From JACJVV01 sp047602755 (lineage in GTDB: Archaea; Nanobdellota; Nanobdellia; Woesearchaeales; JACJVV01): 64,000 bases of DNA. The notes beneath the pieces are model-generated. The model did no database searches, was not told where the DNA came from, and saw nothing but the letters and a program-made list of their open reading frames with translations. The position numbers and the translations under genes are program-made. The stretch spans positions 62,001 to 126,000 of the forward strand of contig JBLKOM010000003.1 in the NCBI GenBank assembly GCA_047602755.1, read 5' to 3'. Positions 1-7,807 of the stretch are shown here, one piece after another; the first letter of the stretch is position 1; each line of letters opens with the position of its first letter.

Positions 1-80
1 AAAGAATAAAATAAATTAATATTAAATACCCTGTAATAAAAGAAACGTTTTATTTTATTATAGGTGTTTATCATTACTAT

Positions 81-189
81 GCCCCTGTAGCATAGTAGCT
101 ATTGCGCTACCTTGGTACTTTTCGTTTGAAGAATTCAGAACGAAGTGACAGAAAGGTAGAGGTCGTGGGCGCACATCCCATCAGGGGCT
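81..189 (+). tRNA. tRNA-Thr (anticodon GGT) with intron, atypical D and T loops
   Basis: A cloverleaf can be drawn. The acceptor stem is GCCCCTG (81-87) with CAGGGGC (182-188). A short D arm is closed by GCA (90-92) and TGC (103-105). The anticodon stem is CTACC (107-111) with GGTAG (155-159). The variable loop is AGGTC, and the T stem is GTGGG (165-169) with CCCAT (177-181). The anticodon loop starts TTGGTA, giving anticodon GGT after U33, and an intron of about 36 nt (118-153) follows position 37, the usual archaeal site. The intron holds a TTCGTT/AACGAA stem. The discriminator is T189 and CCA is not encoded. The T loop is CGCACAT instead of TTCRANT and the D loop lacks the GG pair, so the normal elbow contact is missing. 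Thr identity is inferred from the anticodon and the G1-C72 and C2-G71 pairs. Confidence 0.75.
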
Positions 190-199
190 TTTTTATTTT
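190..199 (+). terminator. T-run terminator after tRNA-Thr
   Basis: A run of T broken by a single A directly follows the 3' end of the tRNA. T-runs of this kind are the usual archaeal intrinsic termination signal. Confidence 0.55.
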
Positions 200-297
200 A
201 TGCATTACTTTTCTTAAGCTTTTAACTAAATTTTTTTCATAGTTAATTAGATTTAAACTCCAGAAAAGAAAGCTTTGACAATATTATATTTAACAAA

Positions 298-1230
298 TTA
301 TTTTATATTGTGATTTAGAGGAATTACTAATGAAACATGCGGTGCTAACAACTCAAAAATTCTCATATTAATTTGTGCAATTATTGACAAAATAAGATTA
401 TTAACTCCAGTACTTGAAGAAAGTAATTTATTTCCTTTTTGTGAAAGTTTACGTTTTGCGTCTACAAAGGAACATACTAAAGCAGTATCATAATTACTGT
501 AACTCATAGTATAAATTGCTGTTAGCTGTAAATTGATATCATGAAAGTACTTAATAATCGAAGAATTAATTTTAGATTCTTTAGTAATTATAGAAGCAAG
601 ATCATAATAATAATCAGCTATTTTTTCTAATGATTCAATTATAAGATAAGCATAAACAATTTTTTCCTTTTCAATATAACCTTTTTTGTTCAGAACACGC
701 CTAACTAGATTTGTTAAACGGTTATTATTTGATTCAAGTTCAGAAATGCTATCGAATAGATCAGGATTATTTTTTTCAAGCATAGATTCACAATCAGAAG
801 CCATTTCAATAAGTAACCTAAATATTCTTCTTAAAGAATCTTTGAAATCATGAGTGATTTCATAATGCATGCTCTGAAGAGTAAACCCAGTTTTAGAGCG
901 TTGAATAATCTCAAATCCAAGAATATTTCTTTGAACAATCGAACTAACATTCTTTTGAATATCAGTATTTGTATTTTGAAATTCTATTATATCTACTCCT
1001 AATTTATAAGCTGCTATAACATATCGTTTAATAATCTCAATGTCCATATTTTTTGCATCTATTATCCAAGAATAGCTAATAGGAGCTTTCTTATTATGAA
1101 TAATAAGCTTTTCTTCATTAATTTCTACATTTAATTCATCACCTTTCTTTATTCCATGACTCTGGACCCATTCAGAAGGGAGACTTACCATCAATGTAGT
1201 AGGACCAATTTTATTTACTTTACGTATCAT
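298..1230 (-). CDS. AbrB-PhoU fusion regulator (first of two paralogues)
   Basis: This 310-residue cytoplasmic protein has an N-terminal SpoVT/AbrB-type DNA-binding domain (about residues 1-45, with IGPTTLMVSLPSEWV and a following KKGDEL) and a C-terminal PhoU-like helical domain (about 120-300). This fusion is typical of archaeal phosphate-uptake regulators. A paralogue lies at 32226-33134 on the same strand. No Pst phosphate transporter is nearby, so the phosphate role is inferred from the family only. The gene is divergent from the aroE-like operon, and an 18-bp perfect palindrome in the shared 83-bp gap is a candidate operator. The ATG at 1230 places the AbrB fold right at the N terminus, which supports this start. 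Confidence 0.85.
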   Translation of the reverse strand: MIRKVNKIGPTTLMVSLPSEWVQSHGIKKGDELNVEINEEKLIIHNKKAPISYSWIIDAKNMDIEIIKRYVIAAYKLGVDIIEFQNTNTDIQKNVSSIVQRNILGFEIIQRSKTGFTLQSMHYEITHDFKDSLRRIFRLLIEMASDCESMLEKNNPDLFDSISELESNNNRLTNLVRRVLNKKGYIEKEKIVYAYLIIESLEKIADYYYDLASIITKESKINSSIIKYFHDINLQLTAIYTMSYSNYDTALVCSFVDAKRKLSQKGNKLLSSSTGVNNLILSIIAQINMRIFELLAPHVSLVIPLNHNIK

Positions 1231-1250
1231 TTAACCACCAAAAAGCCAAT

Positions 1251-1268
1251 ATTATAATGCATTATAAT
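1251..1268. promoter_or_regulatory. 18-bp perfect palindrome, candidate operator
   Basis: ATTATAATGCATTATAAT reads the same on both strands. It lies between the divergent AbrB-PhoU gene and the aroE-like operon, just upstream of the TATA box of the latter. AbrB-type proteins bind as dimers or tetramers to symmetric sites, so autoregulation is plausible but inferred. Confidence 0.45.
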
Positions 1269-1282
1269 AATATAATCTTTAA

Positions 1283-1294
1283 CTATATATAAAG
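1283..1294 (+). promoter_or_regulatory. TATA box of the aroE-like operon
   Basis: CTATATATAAAG is centred about 26 bases before the ATG at 1314. That is the spacing expected for a leaderless archaeal transcript, and it supports the first ATG as the start. Confidence 0.55.
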
Positions 1295-1313
1295 CTTTGT
1301 AAAAATTATTAAT

Positions 1314-2213
1314 ATGAAAACTTTAGAGTATTTTTTTAACCAAAATATGAGTTTTAGATTATGGGGTTTAGTCGGCAATAGTACAATAGGTAATCATTCA
1401 CTTGCTCCTGTTGTATGGAAACATCTTCTTAATAGATGGAAAAAAACCACGAAATATTTCGTATTGGGTTCAGATTCAAAAGAGTATATAGAGAAATATT
1501 TTAATGCCATGAAAAAGAATCCTAATGTTGTAGGATTTAATGTGGCTAGACCGTGGAAAGAATTAGCATTTAATCAATGCGATTGGGTTGAGCCTATAGC
1601 AAAAGAAATGAATACAGTTAATACAATTATTGTAAAAGATAATAAGTTTTTTGGCTTTAATACAGATGGAATTGGTATTGTAAACACTATAAAAAAAGAG
1701 AGAAACTTAAGTAACACTACTGTACTCCTATTAGGTGCTGGAGGAGCAGCACAAACAGTACCATACTATCTTACACGTGAAAATGTAAATAAAATATACA
1801 TTGTTGATATTTTAGAATATAAAGCAGAAAAAATAACTAATAAGTATAGAACATCATTTAGAAACGACCGAATCAAATTAGTAAAACCACGTAATATAAA
1901 AAAAATAATAGATAAAGTAGATATTATCATTAATGCTACACCATGTGGAATGAGAGGATATAATAAAGAAATACCACTTGAAGATGATATTATAAATTTA
2001 CTTAAACCAAATACTTTCGTGGTAGAAATGGTATATACACCATTTCTTACACCTCTTTTAGAAAAAGCACTACTAAAAGATTGTATTGTTATTCCAGGCA
2101 TAAACATGTTAGTTGAACAAGCAAGTGAATCATTTAAATATGCATTTAGCATACCAGTTCTAAATAAAGAAAAAGAAATTCTTATCAGTAAATGTGCAGG
2201 AGCATCAAAATGA
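1314..2213 (+). CDS. aroE: shikimate/quinate dehydrogenase-like oxidoreductase
   Basis: The protein has 299 residues and the AroE two-domain layout. The N-terminal substrate domain has GNHSLAP (about 26-32, family HSLSP), NVARPWK (76-82, with the catalytic lysine K82; family NVTxPxK), NTVNTI (100-105) and NTD (116-118, with catalytic D118). The C-terminal NAD(P) domain has GAGGAA (141-146) and a late CGMRG segment. The family reduces 3-dehydroshikimate to shikimate. No other aromatic-pathway gene is in the window; instead it is the first gene of a five-gene operon with RmlD-like, HprK-like, nucleotidyltransferase and HD proteins, so it may act on a quinate-like or other substrate. It overlaps the next gene by ATGA. 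The residue changes in the N-terminal motifs also leave room for a non-shikimate substrate. Confidence 0.75.
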   Translation: MKTLEYFFNQNMSFRLWGLVGNSTIGNHSLAPVVWKHLLNRWKKTTKYFVLGSDSKEYIEKYFNAMKKNPNVVGFNVARPWKELAFNQCDWVEPIAKEMNTVNTIIVKDNKFFGFNTDGIGIVNTIKKERNLSNTTVLLLGAGGAAQTVPYYLTRENVNKIYIVDILEYKAEKITNKYRTSFRNDRIKLVKPRNIKKIIDKVDIIINATPCGMRGYNKEIPLEDDIINLLKPNTFVVEMVYTPFLTPLLEKALLKDCIVIPGINMLVEQASESFKYAFSIPVLNKEKEILISKCAGASK

Positions 2214-3121
2214 ATAATATTCTTGTTACTGGTTCAGCAGGTTTTATTGGATATCATATAAGCCAAGTATTTACCAACTATATATTAATAGGATTAGACC
2301 AAGAGAGTTATAAAAACAATGCATATTCACAAATTTATACAGGGTGTATAACAAATACTAAGTTAATTGCTAACATTATGGATAAGCATAATATTGATAT
2401 TGTAATACATACTGCTGCAATCAAAAGTATAAAAGAATGTGAACAAGATAAAAGTAAAGCAGAACAAATTAATGTAAATGCTACAAAGGAGATACTTAAA
2501 TTAGCACGTAAACATAATGCACGCTTTATTTATATTTCTTCAGATCAAGTTTTTAATGGAAAAGAAGGTAATTATAAAGAACAAGCACAATTGGAACCAA
2601 TAAATTATTATGGAACCACAAAAATGAGATGTGAGAAAATTGTTGCTGAATATGATAAAGGAGTTATATGTAGAACTTCAATGGTATTTGGTCTAATTCC
2701 ACCTAACCAAAAAAATGTGTTAAAAGAGATAGTGACTCAAGAAACACTAATTGTTCAAGGATTCATTATCCAACACGTACTAGCAAGACTAAAAGAAAAT
2801 AAACAAATTTATTTACCAAATGATGAGTTCATGAACCCTACCAGCGGTAATTTACTTGCAAGACAATTAGTTGCAGTAATAACACATAATGTCTCTGGAA
2901 TTATTCATTGTTGTGGCTCTGAAAGAATTAGTAGATTTAATTTTGGTATACAAATAGCGAATAAATATAATCTTGATAAAACATTAATAAAATCAATAAT
3001 TGGAAATGACCCATTAAGACCTAAAGATGTGTCTTTAGAAAGTAGTTTTACACAAAAAAAATTAAACATGAAATTTGATAACATCAATGAGATGCTTTCT
3101 GATATTGGTGATGAAGTATGA
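2210..3121 (+). CDS. NAD-dependent epimerase/dehydratase, RmlD-like (SDR)
   Basis: This 303-residue extended short-chain dehydrogenase starts at the ATG inside the ATGA overlap with the aroE-like gene; a longer reading from 2192 is possible but less likely because the Rossmann strand begins at this ATG. Visible motifs are TGSAGFIG (7-14) for NAD(P), a SSDQVF strand (about 110-115), the catalytic YGTTK (Y134, K138) and a C-terminal PLRPKDVSLES typical of dTDP-4-dehydrorhamnose reductases (RmlD). RmlD reduces dTDP-4-keto-rhamnose, but no RmlABC genes are here. A role in modifying a sugar or cyclitol made with its operon partners is inferred. It ends in another ATGA overlap with the HprK-like gene. 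Confidence 0.75.
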   Translation: MNNILVTGSAGFIGYHISQVFTNYILIGLDQESYKNNAYSQIYTGCITNTKLIANIMDKHNIDIVIHTAAIKSIKECEQDKSKAEQINVNATKEILKLARKHNARFIYISSDQVFNGKEGNYKEQAQLEPINYYGTTKMRCEKIVAEYDKGVICRTSMVFGLIPPNQKNVLKEIVTQETLIVQGFIIQHVLARLKENKQIYLPNDEFMNPTSGNLLARQLVAVITHNVSGIIHCCGSERISRFNFGIQIANKYNLDKTLIKSIIGNDPLRPKDVSLESSFTQKKLNMKFDNINEMLSDIGDEV

Positions 3122-3927
3122 AATTTCAAATTTATGGACCACAAACACAAATCCGTGCAGATACTGAATTAGAACAAAGAATACTTAATGATCCAACAAC
3201 AAGCTCTAAATTAGCATTTATTCAACAATCAAATGAGGATTCTGAATATGTATTTCATTTACACAATGAAGATATAGATCCAGAGATTGATATTAAAAAT
3301 AAGGAAGGTAGAATGAGAATTGTACCAGATGGTTTTACTGTTTATTTACTAAGAGTCATAGCTGATGCACTACAAGTAAAATCAGGAAATATACCGCTTC
3401 ATGCTTCATGCATAAATGTAGAAGGAATAAATTATGTTATCATTGGAAATACAAAAAGTGGTAAAAGTGCTGTAGCAAATATACTAAAACAAGAATATCA
3501 TGGAACTATAATTGGTGACGACCATATAATTTTTTCTGAGTCAGAAGTTTTTGGTAATCAATATTTGCGTATGAGAGATAGAATAAATGATAATTCATAT
3601 TATCTTAAGAATACCTTAGGGGTTTCACAAGTAAATAGTTATTCAATTATATGGGTTGATATAAAGGGAGTTGAGGATTATAAAATAGTACCAGCATCAC
3701 ATTTTGTTGAAACCCAAAATTTTTCACCAGCAATACTCAAATACCTAGCTAATAGTTTGCGTATAGGAGAAAACCTAATACCAATATCTGAATTAGTTGG
3801 AGAAGAAGTGCAAAAATCATATTATCAATCATTTCAACAATTTGCTCATAAAGCCAAAGAAATAATAATATTAGGTGGATCACTTGATTACATGGTAAAT
3901 AAAATAATGAGGGTTGAAAAAAAATGA
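3118..3927 (+). CDS. HPr kinase-like P-loop protein
   Basis: The 269-residue protein has a C-terminal kinase-like core: IPLHAS (about 92-97), Walker A GNTKSGKS (110-117) and an acidic GDD (133-135). The order LHAS, P-loop, DD matches HprK/P-type kinases and their archaeal and bacterial relatives found beside small-molecule biosynthesis genes. The first 90 residues are not a recognisable HprK N-terminal domain. There is no HPr in the window, so the target is probably a small molecule or another protein (inference). It is translationally coupled on both sides by ATGA overlaps (3118 and 3924), which ties it tightly to the SDR and nucleotidyltransferase. Confidence 0.65.
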   Translation: MKFQIYGPQTQIRADTELEQRILNDPTTSSKLAFIQQSNEDSEYVFHLHNEDIDPEIDIKNKEGRMRIVPDGFTVYLLRVIADALQVKSGNIPLHASCINVEGINYVIIGNTKSGKSAVANILKQEYHGTIIGDDHIIFSESEVFGNQYLRMRDRINDNSYYLKNTLGVSQVNSYSIIWVDIKGVEDYKIVPASHFVETQNFSPAILKYLANSLRIGENLIPISELVGEEVQKSYYQSFQQFAHKAKEIIILGGSLDYMVNKIMRVEKK

Positions 3928-4661
3928 CACAAGGGATTCATTGGCAAGAAAGCTTTGATGATTTTAGAAAAAGATATTCGGAAATGTTTCCATGGTCTGT
4001 AATGGTTGGCTCATTAGTATATGGAGCAGAATTTAAAAAAACATCAGATATAGATTTACTAATCGGACTTGATTCAATTAAAGATTGGCAGTCTATATGT
4101 GAAAATTTAACTGATAGTACACCTGATTTTATAAAAACAACAATTAGATTATATCATGAAAATAAAGGTGAATATTTCTGCTTAAAATTTCAACATCAAG
4201 GAATTGATTACTCTGCAGATTTTTTTGATTTATCATTTGTTAAAAGAATGGTTAAAGATATAAATGCACCAGAAGATGTTATATATTATAAACTTACAAA
4301 TAAACCACAAACTAATAGTTATTTAATGACATGTGGTGAAACTAGATTACATATCCCAAAAAGAAATATAGAATATGAACATGGAGTTGTTGGAGTATCA
4401 TCACCATTATTTAAAATAGAACCAGAAAAATTCTTTTTTGGAATTATGCTTGATAAACTTCTCACAGGATATTCATCAGTATGGCAACAACAAGATTTTG
4501 ATAGAAATATTGAAGAATTATGTGTACAAGGTCTACAAAGAATGCTTAGTGATTCAAATACAGAAACTCTAAGAAATGCTTTTGCTAATCTTGCAAGATA
4601 TGAAAGATTACCAATAGCTCATATTAATGATCAAATAAAACATTATGAATCACTTTTATAA
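3924..4661 (+). CDS. nucleotidyltransferase of the pol-beta superfamily
   Basis: The 245-residue protein shows the pol-beta signature: GS (29-30), then DID (42-44) as the two metal-binding aspartates, and a third carboxylate in YSADFFD (D99). Such enzymes transfer nucleotides to proteins, RNA or small molecules such as aminoglycosides. The C-terminal half (about 110-245) is helical and not recognised. It overlaps the HprK-like gene by ATGA, and the HD gene follows after 44 bases. The substrate is unknown. It is too long and too well embedded in this operon to be a simple MNT antitoxin. Confidence 0.7.
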   Translation: MTQGIHWQESFDDFRKRYSEMFPWSVMVGSLVYGAEFKKTSDIDLLIGLDSIKDWQSICENLTDSTPDFIKTTIRLYHENKGEYFCLKFQHQGIDYSADFFDLSFVKRMVKDINAPEDVIYYKLTNKPQTNSYLMTCGETRLHIPKRNIEYEHGVVGVSSPLFKIEPEKFFFGIMLDKLLTGYSSVWQQQDFDRNIEELCVQGLQRMLSDSNTETLRNAFANLARYERLPIAHINDQIKHYESLL

Positions 4662-4705
4662 TCAAATCAAAAAGTTATTAAATACAAAAAAAGATAATCT
4701 GCACA

Positions 4706-5305
4706 ATGGATAAAGACATTAAAAAGATATATGATGAAGTATATAATTTATTTCCCAAAGAGGGAGATGAAAGAAAAGATATGTATAAAAAAAGGAGTTG
4801 GATTTTTCCTCATCATATAAATATAATGTTGGAAATGGCCGAAAAATTATGTGAAAAATATCAAGGTAACCTTAGGATATGCCAACTTGCAATAATATTA
4901 CATGACACAGGTTTAGTATATAATCGATCATCAGATTCTTCAAAAGGACATGAAGAAAATAGTCTTAAATTTGCAAAGATTATATTAACAAAATATTCCT
5001 TAGAGATGGATGAAATTTTAGAATGCATAAAAGCAACTGAAGTAAATTTTGTTCCAAAAACAATAAATCAGAAGATAGTTCGTACAGTTGATGCATTATC
5101 TCAATTTAAAAGCATTCATTTTATTGCAAAAGCTACATTTTCAGGCAATTTTGATAATTATCTACCTTGGCTTAGATTTAAAATAAATAAAGGATTTGAG
5201 AAAATATGTTTTGAAGATGAGAAGAAAGAAGTTGAATTTATAAAAAAATATTTTGATGAAGCATTAAGAATGTATGATTTCATGCAACAAACAAAAATAG
5301 AATAA
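4706..5305 (+). CDS. HD-domain metal-dependent phosphohydrolase
   Basis: The 199-residue protein carries the HD pattern: H37, HD at 66-67 in IILHDTG, H82 in KGHEEN, and D129 in VRTVDAL. The family hydrolyses phosphate esters of nucleotides or other small molecules. It is the last gene of the operon starting at 1314 and is separated from the nucleotidyltransferase by 44 bases, the only gap in the run. An HD hydrolase next to a nucleotidyltransferase could reverse or edit its product (inference). It is unrelated in sequence to the SpoT-like HD protein at 14755-15804. Confidence 0.7.
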   Translation: MDKDIKKIYDEVYNLFPKEGDERKDMYKKRSWIFPHHINIMLEMAEKLCEKYQGNLRICQLAIILHDTGLVYNRSSDSSKGHEENSLKFAKIILTKYSLEMDEILECIKATEVNFVPKTINQKIVRTVDALSQFKSIHFIAKATFSGNFDNYLPWLRFKINKGFEKICFEDEKKEVEFIKKYFDEALRMYDFMQQTKIE

Positions 5306-5335
5306 TAATTTTAATACTTTATTGTAATCTAATGT

Positions 5336-5461
5336 ATGAATATAAGTAACAAATTGAAAAAAGTAAATAACAAAAATTTCACCCTCAAGGGGATTATTCA
5401 ACATCCCAATGAAATACCACAAGAGGTGAGATCTTTTATAAAAAAGCTAAAGTTTAAATAA
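5336..5461 (+). CDS. small hypothetical protein (41 residues)
   Basis: An ATG at 5336 opens 41 codons ending in TAA at 5459. The product begins MNISNKLKKV and ends EVRSFIKKLKFK; it is basic. A CCC-containing hairpin (GGGAT/ATCCC) lies inside it. The 3' end resembles the non-coding stretch at about 60977-61005 (GGTGAGAT, then a T-run and ATAAAA). No family is recognised; whether it is expressed is unknown. Confidence 0.35.
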   Translation: MNISNKLKKVNNKNFTLKGIIQHPNEIPQEVRSFIKKLKFK

Positions 5462-5482
5462 TCATGAATAACTCTGTTTATC

Positions 5483-6013
5483 ATGAATATTGATGAGATA
5501 GCAAACACATTAGCAGAAACTAAAGGAATTTCTACTCAAGAATTTTTAGAATCAAGAATTCGTGATTTATATTTAGGTAAAATCGATCAAACAATTTTCT
5601 TTGAACTTGAAGATGCATACAAAGCTGGAGAAGTATTAATACAAAGAAGCACTGAACTTACAATTGGTTCAGAATTTGAACCATATTTACTATTTGCAAA
5701 AGATTTGAATGAAATAATCAACAAGTACGGTTTTAGATTATCCTATGTACAAGAAGTGTATAGTAGAAATAAAATTGATGAAGATAGTGCTTTTTATCTT
5801 AGCTTAATTGATGAGAATTTACCTGAATTAAGAGGTAAAGATTTAGAGAAAGAATCTAAAACTGATATCAAACTTGTTACACCAGGAATAGCAATTGCGA
5901 CATTAGATAATATAACTATGGATTCAAGTCAAGATAACTTAACAATGAGAGAGATGTTAGACCAAGTAAAGTTAGCATATGATGAATTAAAGCAAACATA
6001 TATTGAGAGATAA
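5483..6013 (+). CDS. hypothetical protein
   Basis: This 176-residue acidic, helical, soluble protein has no signal peptide or membrane segment. The start at 5483 is the only ATG that reads on; the ATG at 5464 meets a stop after nine codons. The middle region (about 60-115) is rich in charged helices, and the C terminus (about 145-176) could form a coiled coil. It follows the aroE-like operon on the same strand after 177 bases that contain one small open frame. I do not recognise a family and assign no function. Confidence 0.55.
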   Translation: MNIDEIANTLAETKGISTQEFLESRIRDLYLGKIDQTIFFELEDAYKAGEVLIQRSTELTIGSEFEPYLLFAKDLNEIINKYGFRLSYVQEVYSRNKIDEDSAFYLSLIDENLPELRGKDLEKESKTDIKLVTPGIAIATLDNITMDSSQDNLTMREMLDQVKLAYDELKQTYIER

Positions 6014-6050
6014 AAATAGATTTCTTTAAATTTTTTAAGAGTGTCAAATG

Positions 6051-6326
6051 TTATCCTGTTCTTTTAATTATATGATAACCAAATTGAGTTTTTACAGGAT
6101 TAGATATTTCTCCTACTTTTAACTTTACTGCGGCATTTGAAAACTGAGGAACCATTTGTCCAGGTGAAAAAACTCCTAAATCTCCACCACTTTTTTTGCC
6201 TGAAGGACATTTTGAGAATTGCCTAGCAAGGTCTTCAAAATTTGAACCGTTCTTTAACTTTTCTATTAACTCTTTACAATGTGTTTCATTTGCTACAAGT
6301 ATATGTGATGCACGTAAGTTTTTCAT
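6051..6326 (-). CDS. parvulin-type peptidyl-prolyl cis-trans isomerase
   Basis: This 91-residue stand-alone parvulin domain has the family run of ASHILV (about 6-11), a SNFEDLARQFS helix, SGKKSGGDLG, FSPGQMVPQF, and the final FGYHIIK with its conserved histidine. Parvulins isomerise X-Pro bonds to help folding. With no signal peptide it acts in the cytoplasm, like the small single-domain parvulins known from some archaea. Its leader shares a 25-bp sequence with that of the next upstream gene (6421-7011), so both may be controlled alike. Confidence 0.9.
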   Translation of the reverse strand: MKNLRASHILVANETHCKELIEKLKNGSNFEDLARQFSKCPSGKKSGGDLGVFSPGQMVPQFSNAAVKLKVGEISNPVKTQFGYHIIKRTG

Positions 6327-6334
6327 TTTATTTT

Positions 6335-6359
6335 ATTATTTACATAACTAATTGATAAA
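6335..6359 (-). repeat. 25-bp leader repeat, copy 1
   Basis: A perfect 25-bp direct repeat with 7018-7042. It sits 8 bases upstream of the parvulin start codon. On the gene strand it reads TTTATCAATTAGTTATG followed by TAAATAAT. Confidence 0.6.
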
Positions 6360-6420
6360 TGTTGTTATAAATATAATCTAAAAAATATAATATTAATCTA
6401 AGGTTATTATAATCTTTTTT

Positions 6421-7011
6421 CTATCTCCAGATTCTTAATAATAAATTACGATTTAAAATTAAAACACCTTCAGTATTACAATCAAAATCATCAGATATCT
6501 TTGATGAATCAATCCCACAAAATCTTACATTTATAATACATTCCTTATACCTTTTACTCATTTTAAAACCATTTGGTGTTGTTATTTTTAAAAGCAATCC
6601 TGTATCTTCAGATTTATCCAAATGAATTGGTTTGTCATGGTAAATAAGATTAACTTCATTAATACTGCAGCAATCATAATCTTCAGATGTGCATGAATTT
6701 GCATCTAATTGTATATCTTTTTTCCATAAATTAGCTTTTTCATCTTTGTTATAAAAATACACTCCTACACTGATATTACGACCCATTCTAAATTCTGGTC
6801 GGCTTATGCTAAAAACAATAGGCATATCTTCTGTAGCATAAATAGGAAAACAACAAGTAGCAAGATTACAAGTATAACTAAATCTGTGTTTTATAGCGTC
6901 TTTAAGTCCACAGCTTTGGATAACTGGATAATATGTAATAAAAAGATGATAAGAAATAAACAATAGAATTAACATTGAAAATGATATTATTAGGATATTG
7001 CTTCTTTTCAT
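6421..7011 (-). CDS. membrane-anchored extracellular protein of unknown function
   Basis: The 196-residue protein has one N-terminal hydrophobic helix (about residues 6-27) after a short basic start, so it is either anchored outside or secreted. The rest is soluble, beta-rich and contains several cysteines (an early CNLATCC cluster, CTSEDYDCC near the middle, and later single ones) that could form disulfides outside the cell. No family is recognised. It is followed by the parvulin gene on the same strand and shares a 25-bp leader sequence with it; since the parvulin lacks a signal peptide, a folding partnership is not implied. Confidence 0.6.
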   Translation of the reverse strand: MKRSNILIISFSMLILLFISYHLFITYYPVIQSCGLKDAIKHRFSYTCNLATCCFPIYATEDMPIVFSISRPEFRMGRNISVGVYFYNKDEKANLWKKDIQLDANSCTSEDYDCCSINEVNLIYHDKPIHLDKSEDTGLLLKITTPNGFKMSKRYKECIINVRFCGIDSSKISDDFDCNTEGVLILNRNLLLRIWR

Positions 7012-7017
7012 AGCATT

Positions 7018-7042
7018 ATTATTTACATAACTAATTGATAAA
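7018..7042 (-). repeat. 25-bp leader repeat, copy 2
   Basis: The second perfect copy of the repeat at 6335-6359, placed 6 bases upstream of the ATG of the membrane-anchored protein ending at 7011. The near-identical distance to the start codon suggests a duplicated promoter or 5' leader. Confidence 0.6.
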
Positions 7043-7114
7043 GGTTGCGGAGAAATATTTTAGCAAATACCATTTTTTCAATAAACATATTAATGGGATA
7101 GACTTTTTAATAAT

Positions 7115-7807
7115 ATGAATTTGATTATTTTAAATAAAGATGAAATAAAAAGTAATAAAGTTACTTTATCTGATTACAGGCATGTGCATATAAGGGACGT
7201 TCTAAAACCCATTATAAATAAAAAATTAAAAATTGGTGTTCTAGATGGAAAAATAGGAACAGGAGAAGTCATTAAACATACTAAAAATGAAACAATTTTA
7301 AAAATAAATGCAAAAAAAAATCCGCCTAAACCTTCAAAAATAACATTGGTATGCTCACTTCCACGACCTAAAACATTAAAGAAAATTGTCTACAAATCAA
7401 TTTGTTTAGGTATTAAAGATATATATTTTATTAATTCTTCAAAGGTTGAAAAAGGATATTGGGATTCAAAACAACATAAATATGAGAAAGAAATAATTGA
7501 AGCATTAAGCCAATCTGGTGATACAATCCAACCTAACATATATTTTTATAAAAGATTTAGACCTTTTGTTGAAGATATTCTTCCTGGATTAATAAAAGAT
7601 AAAGCATTTTTTGCACATCCAGGAAATTCAAAACCAAACAAGTATAAGCATGCAGTTTTAATAGTTGGACCAGAAGGCGGATTTACTGAATTTGAAGTTA
7701 AACTTTTATCAAAAAAAGCAAAGCAGATATCACTTGGGGAAAGAATTCTAAGAGTAGAAGATGCTATAGTATTAGCAAAAGGAAAATTAGATAATTATAA
7801 AATATAA
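7115..7807 (+). CDS. rsmE: RsmE-family 16S rRNA m3U methyltransferase
   Basis: The 230-residue SPOUT methyltransferase has an N-terminal PUA-like region (about 1-65, with HVHIRDVLK) and a C-terminal knot. The knot motifs are clear: GPEGGFTEFE (185-194) and SLGERILRVEDA (206-217). RsmE uses S-adenosylmethionine to methylate U1498 of bacterial 16S rRNA. It is a standard bacterial enzyme and uncommon in archaea, so the gene may have been acquired from bacteria (inference). The C terminus is slightly shorter than in bacterial relatives, ending soon after the knot. It is convergent with the zinc-ribbon gene, with no gap between them. Confidence 0.85.
   Translation: MNLIILNKDEIKSNKVTLSDYRHVHIRDVLKPIINKKLKIGVLDGKIGTGEVIKHTKNETILKINAKKNPPKPSKITLVCSLPRPKTLKKIVYKSICLGIKDIYFINSSKVEKGYWDSKQHKYEKEIIEALSQSGDTIQPNIYFYKRFRPFVEDILPGLIKDKAFFAHPGNSKPNKYKHAVLIVGPEGGFTEFEVKLLSKKAKQISLGERILRVEDAIVLAKGKLDNYKI

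Noticed and set aside
81..300. Integration site at the tRNA-Thr gene
   Set aside because: I found no repeat of the tRNA 3' end in the window, and no integrase gene is nearby.
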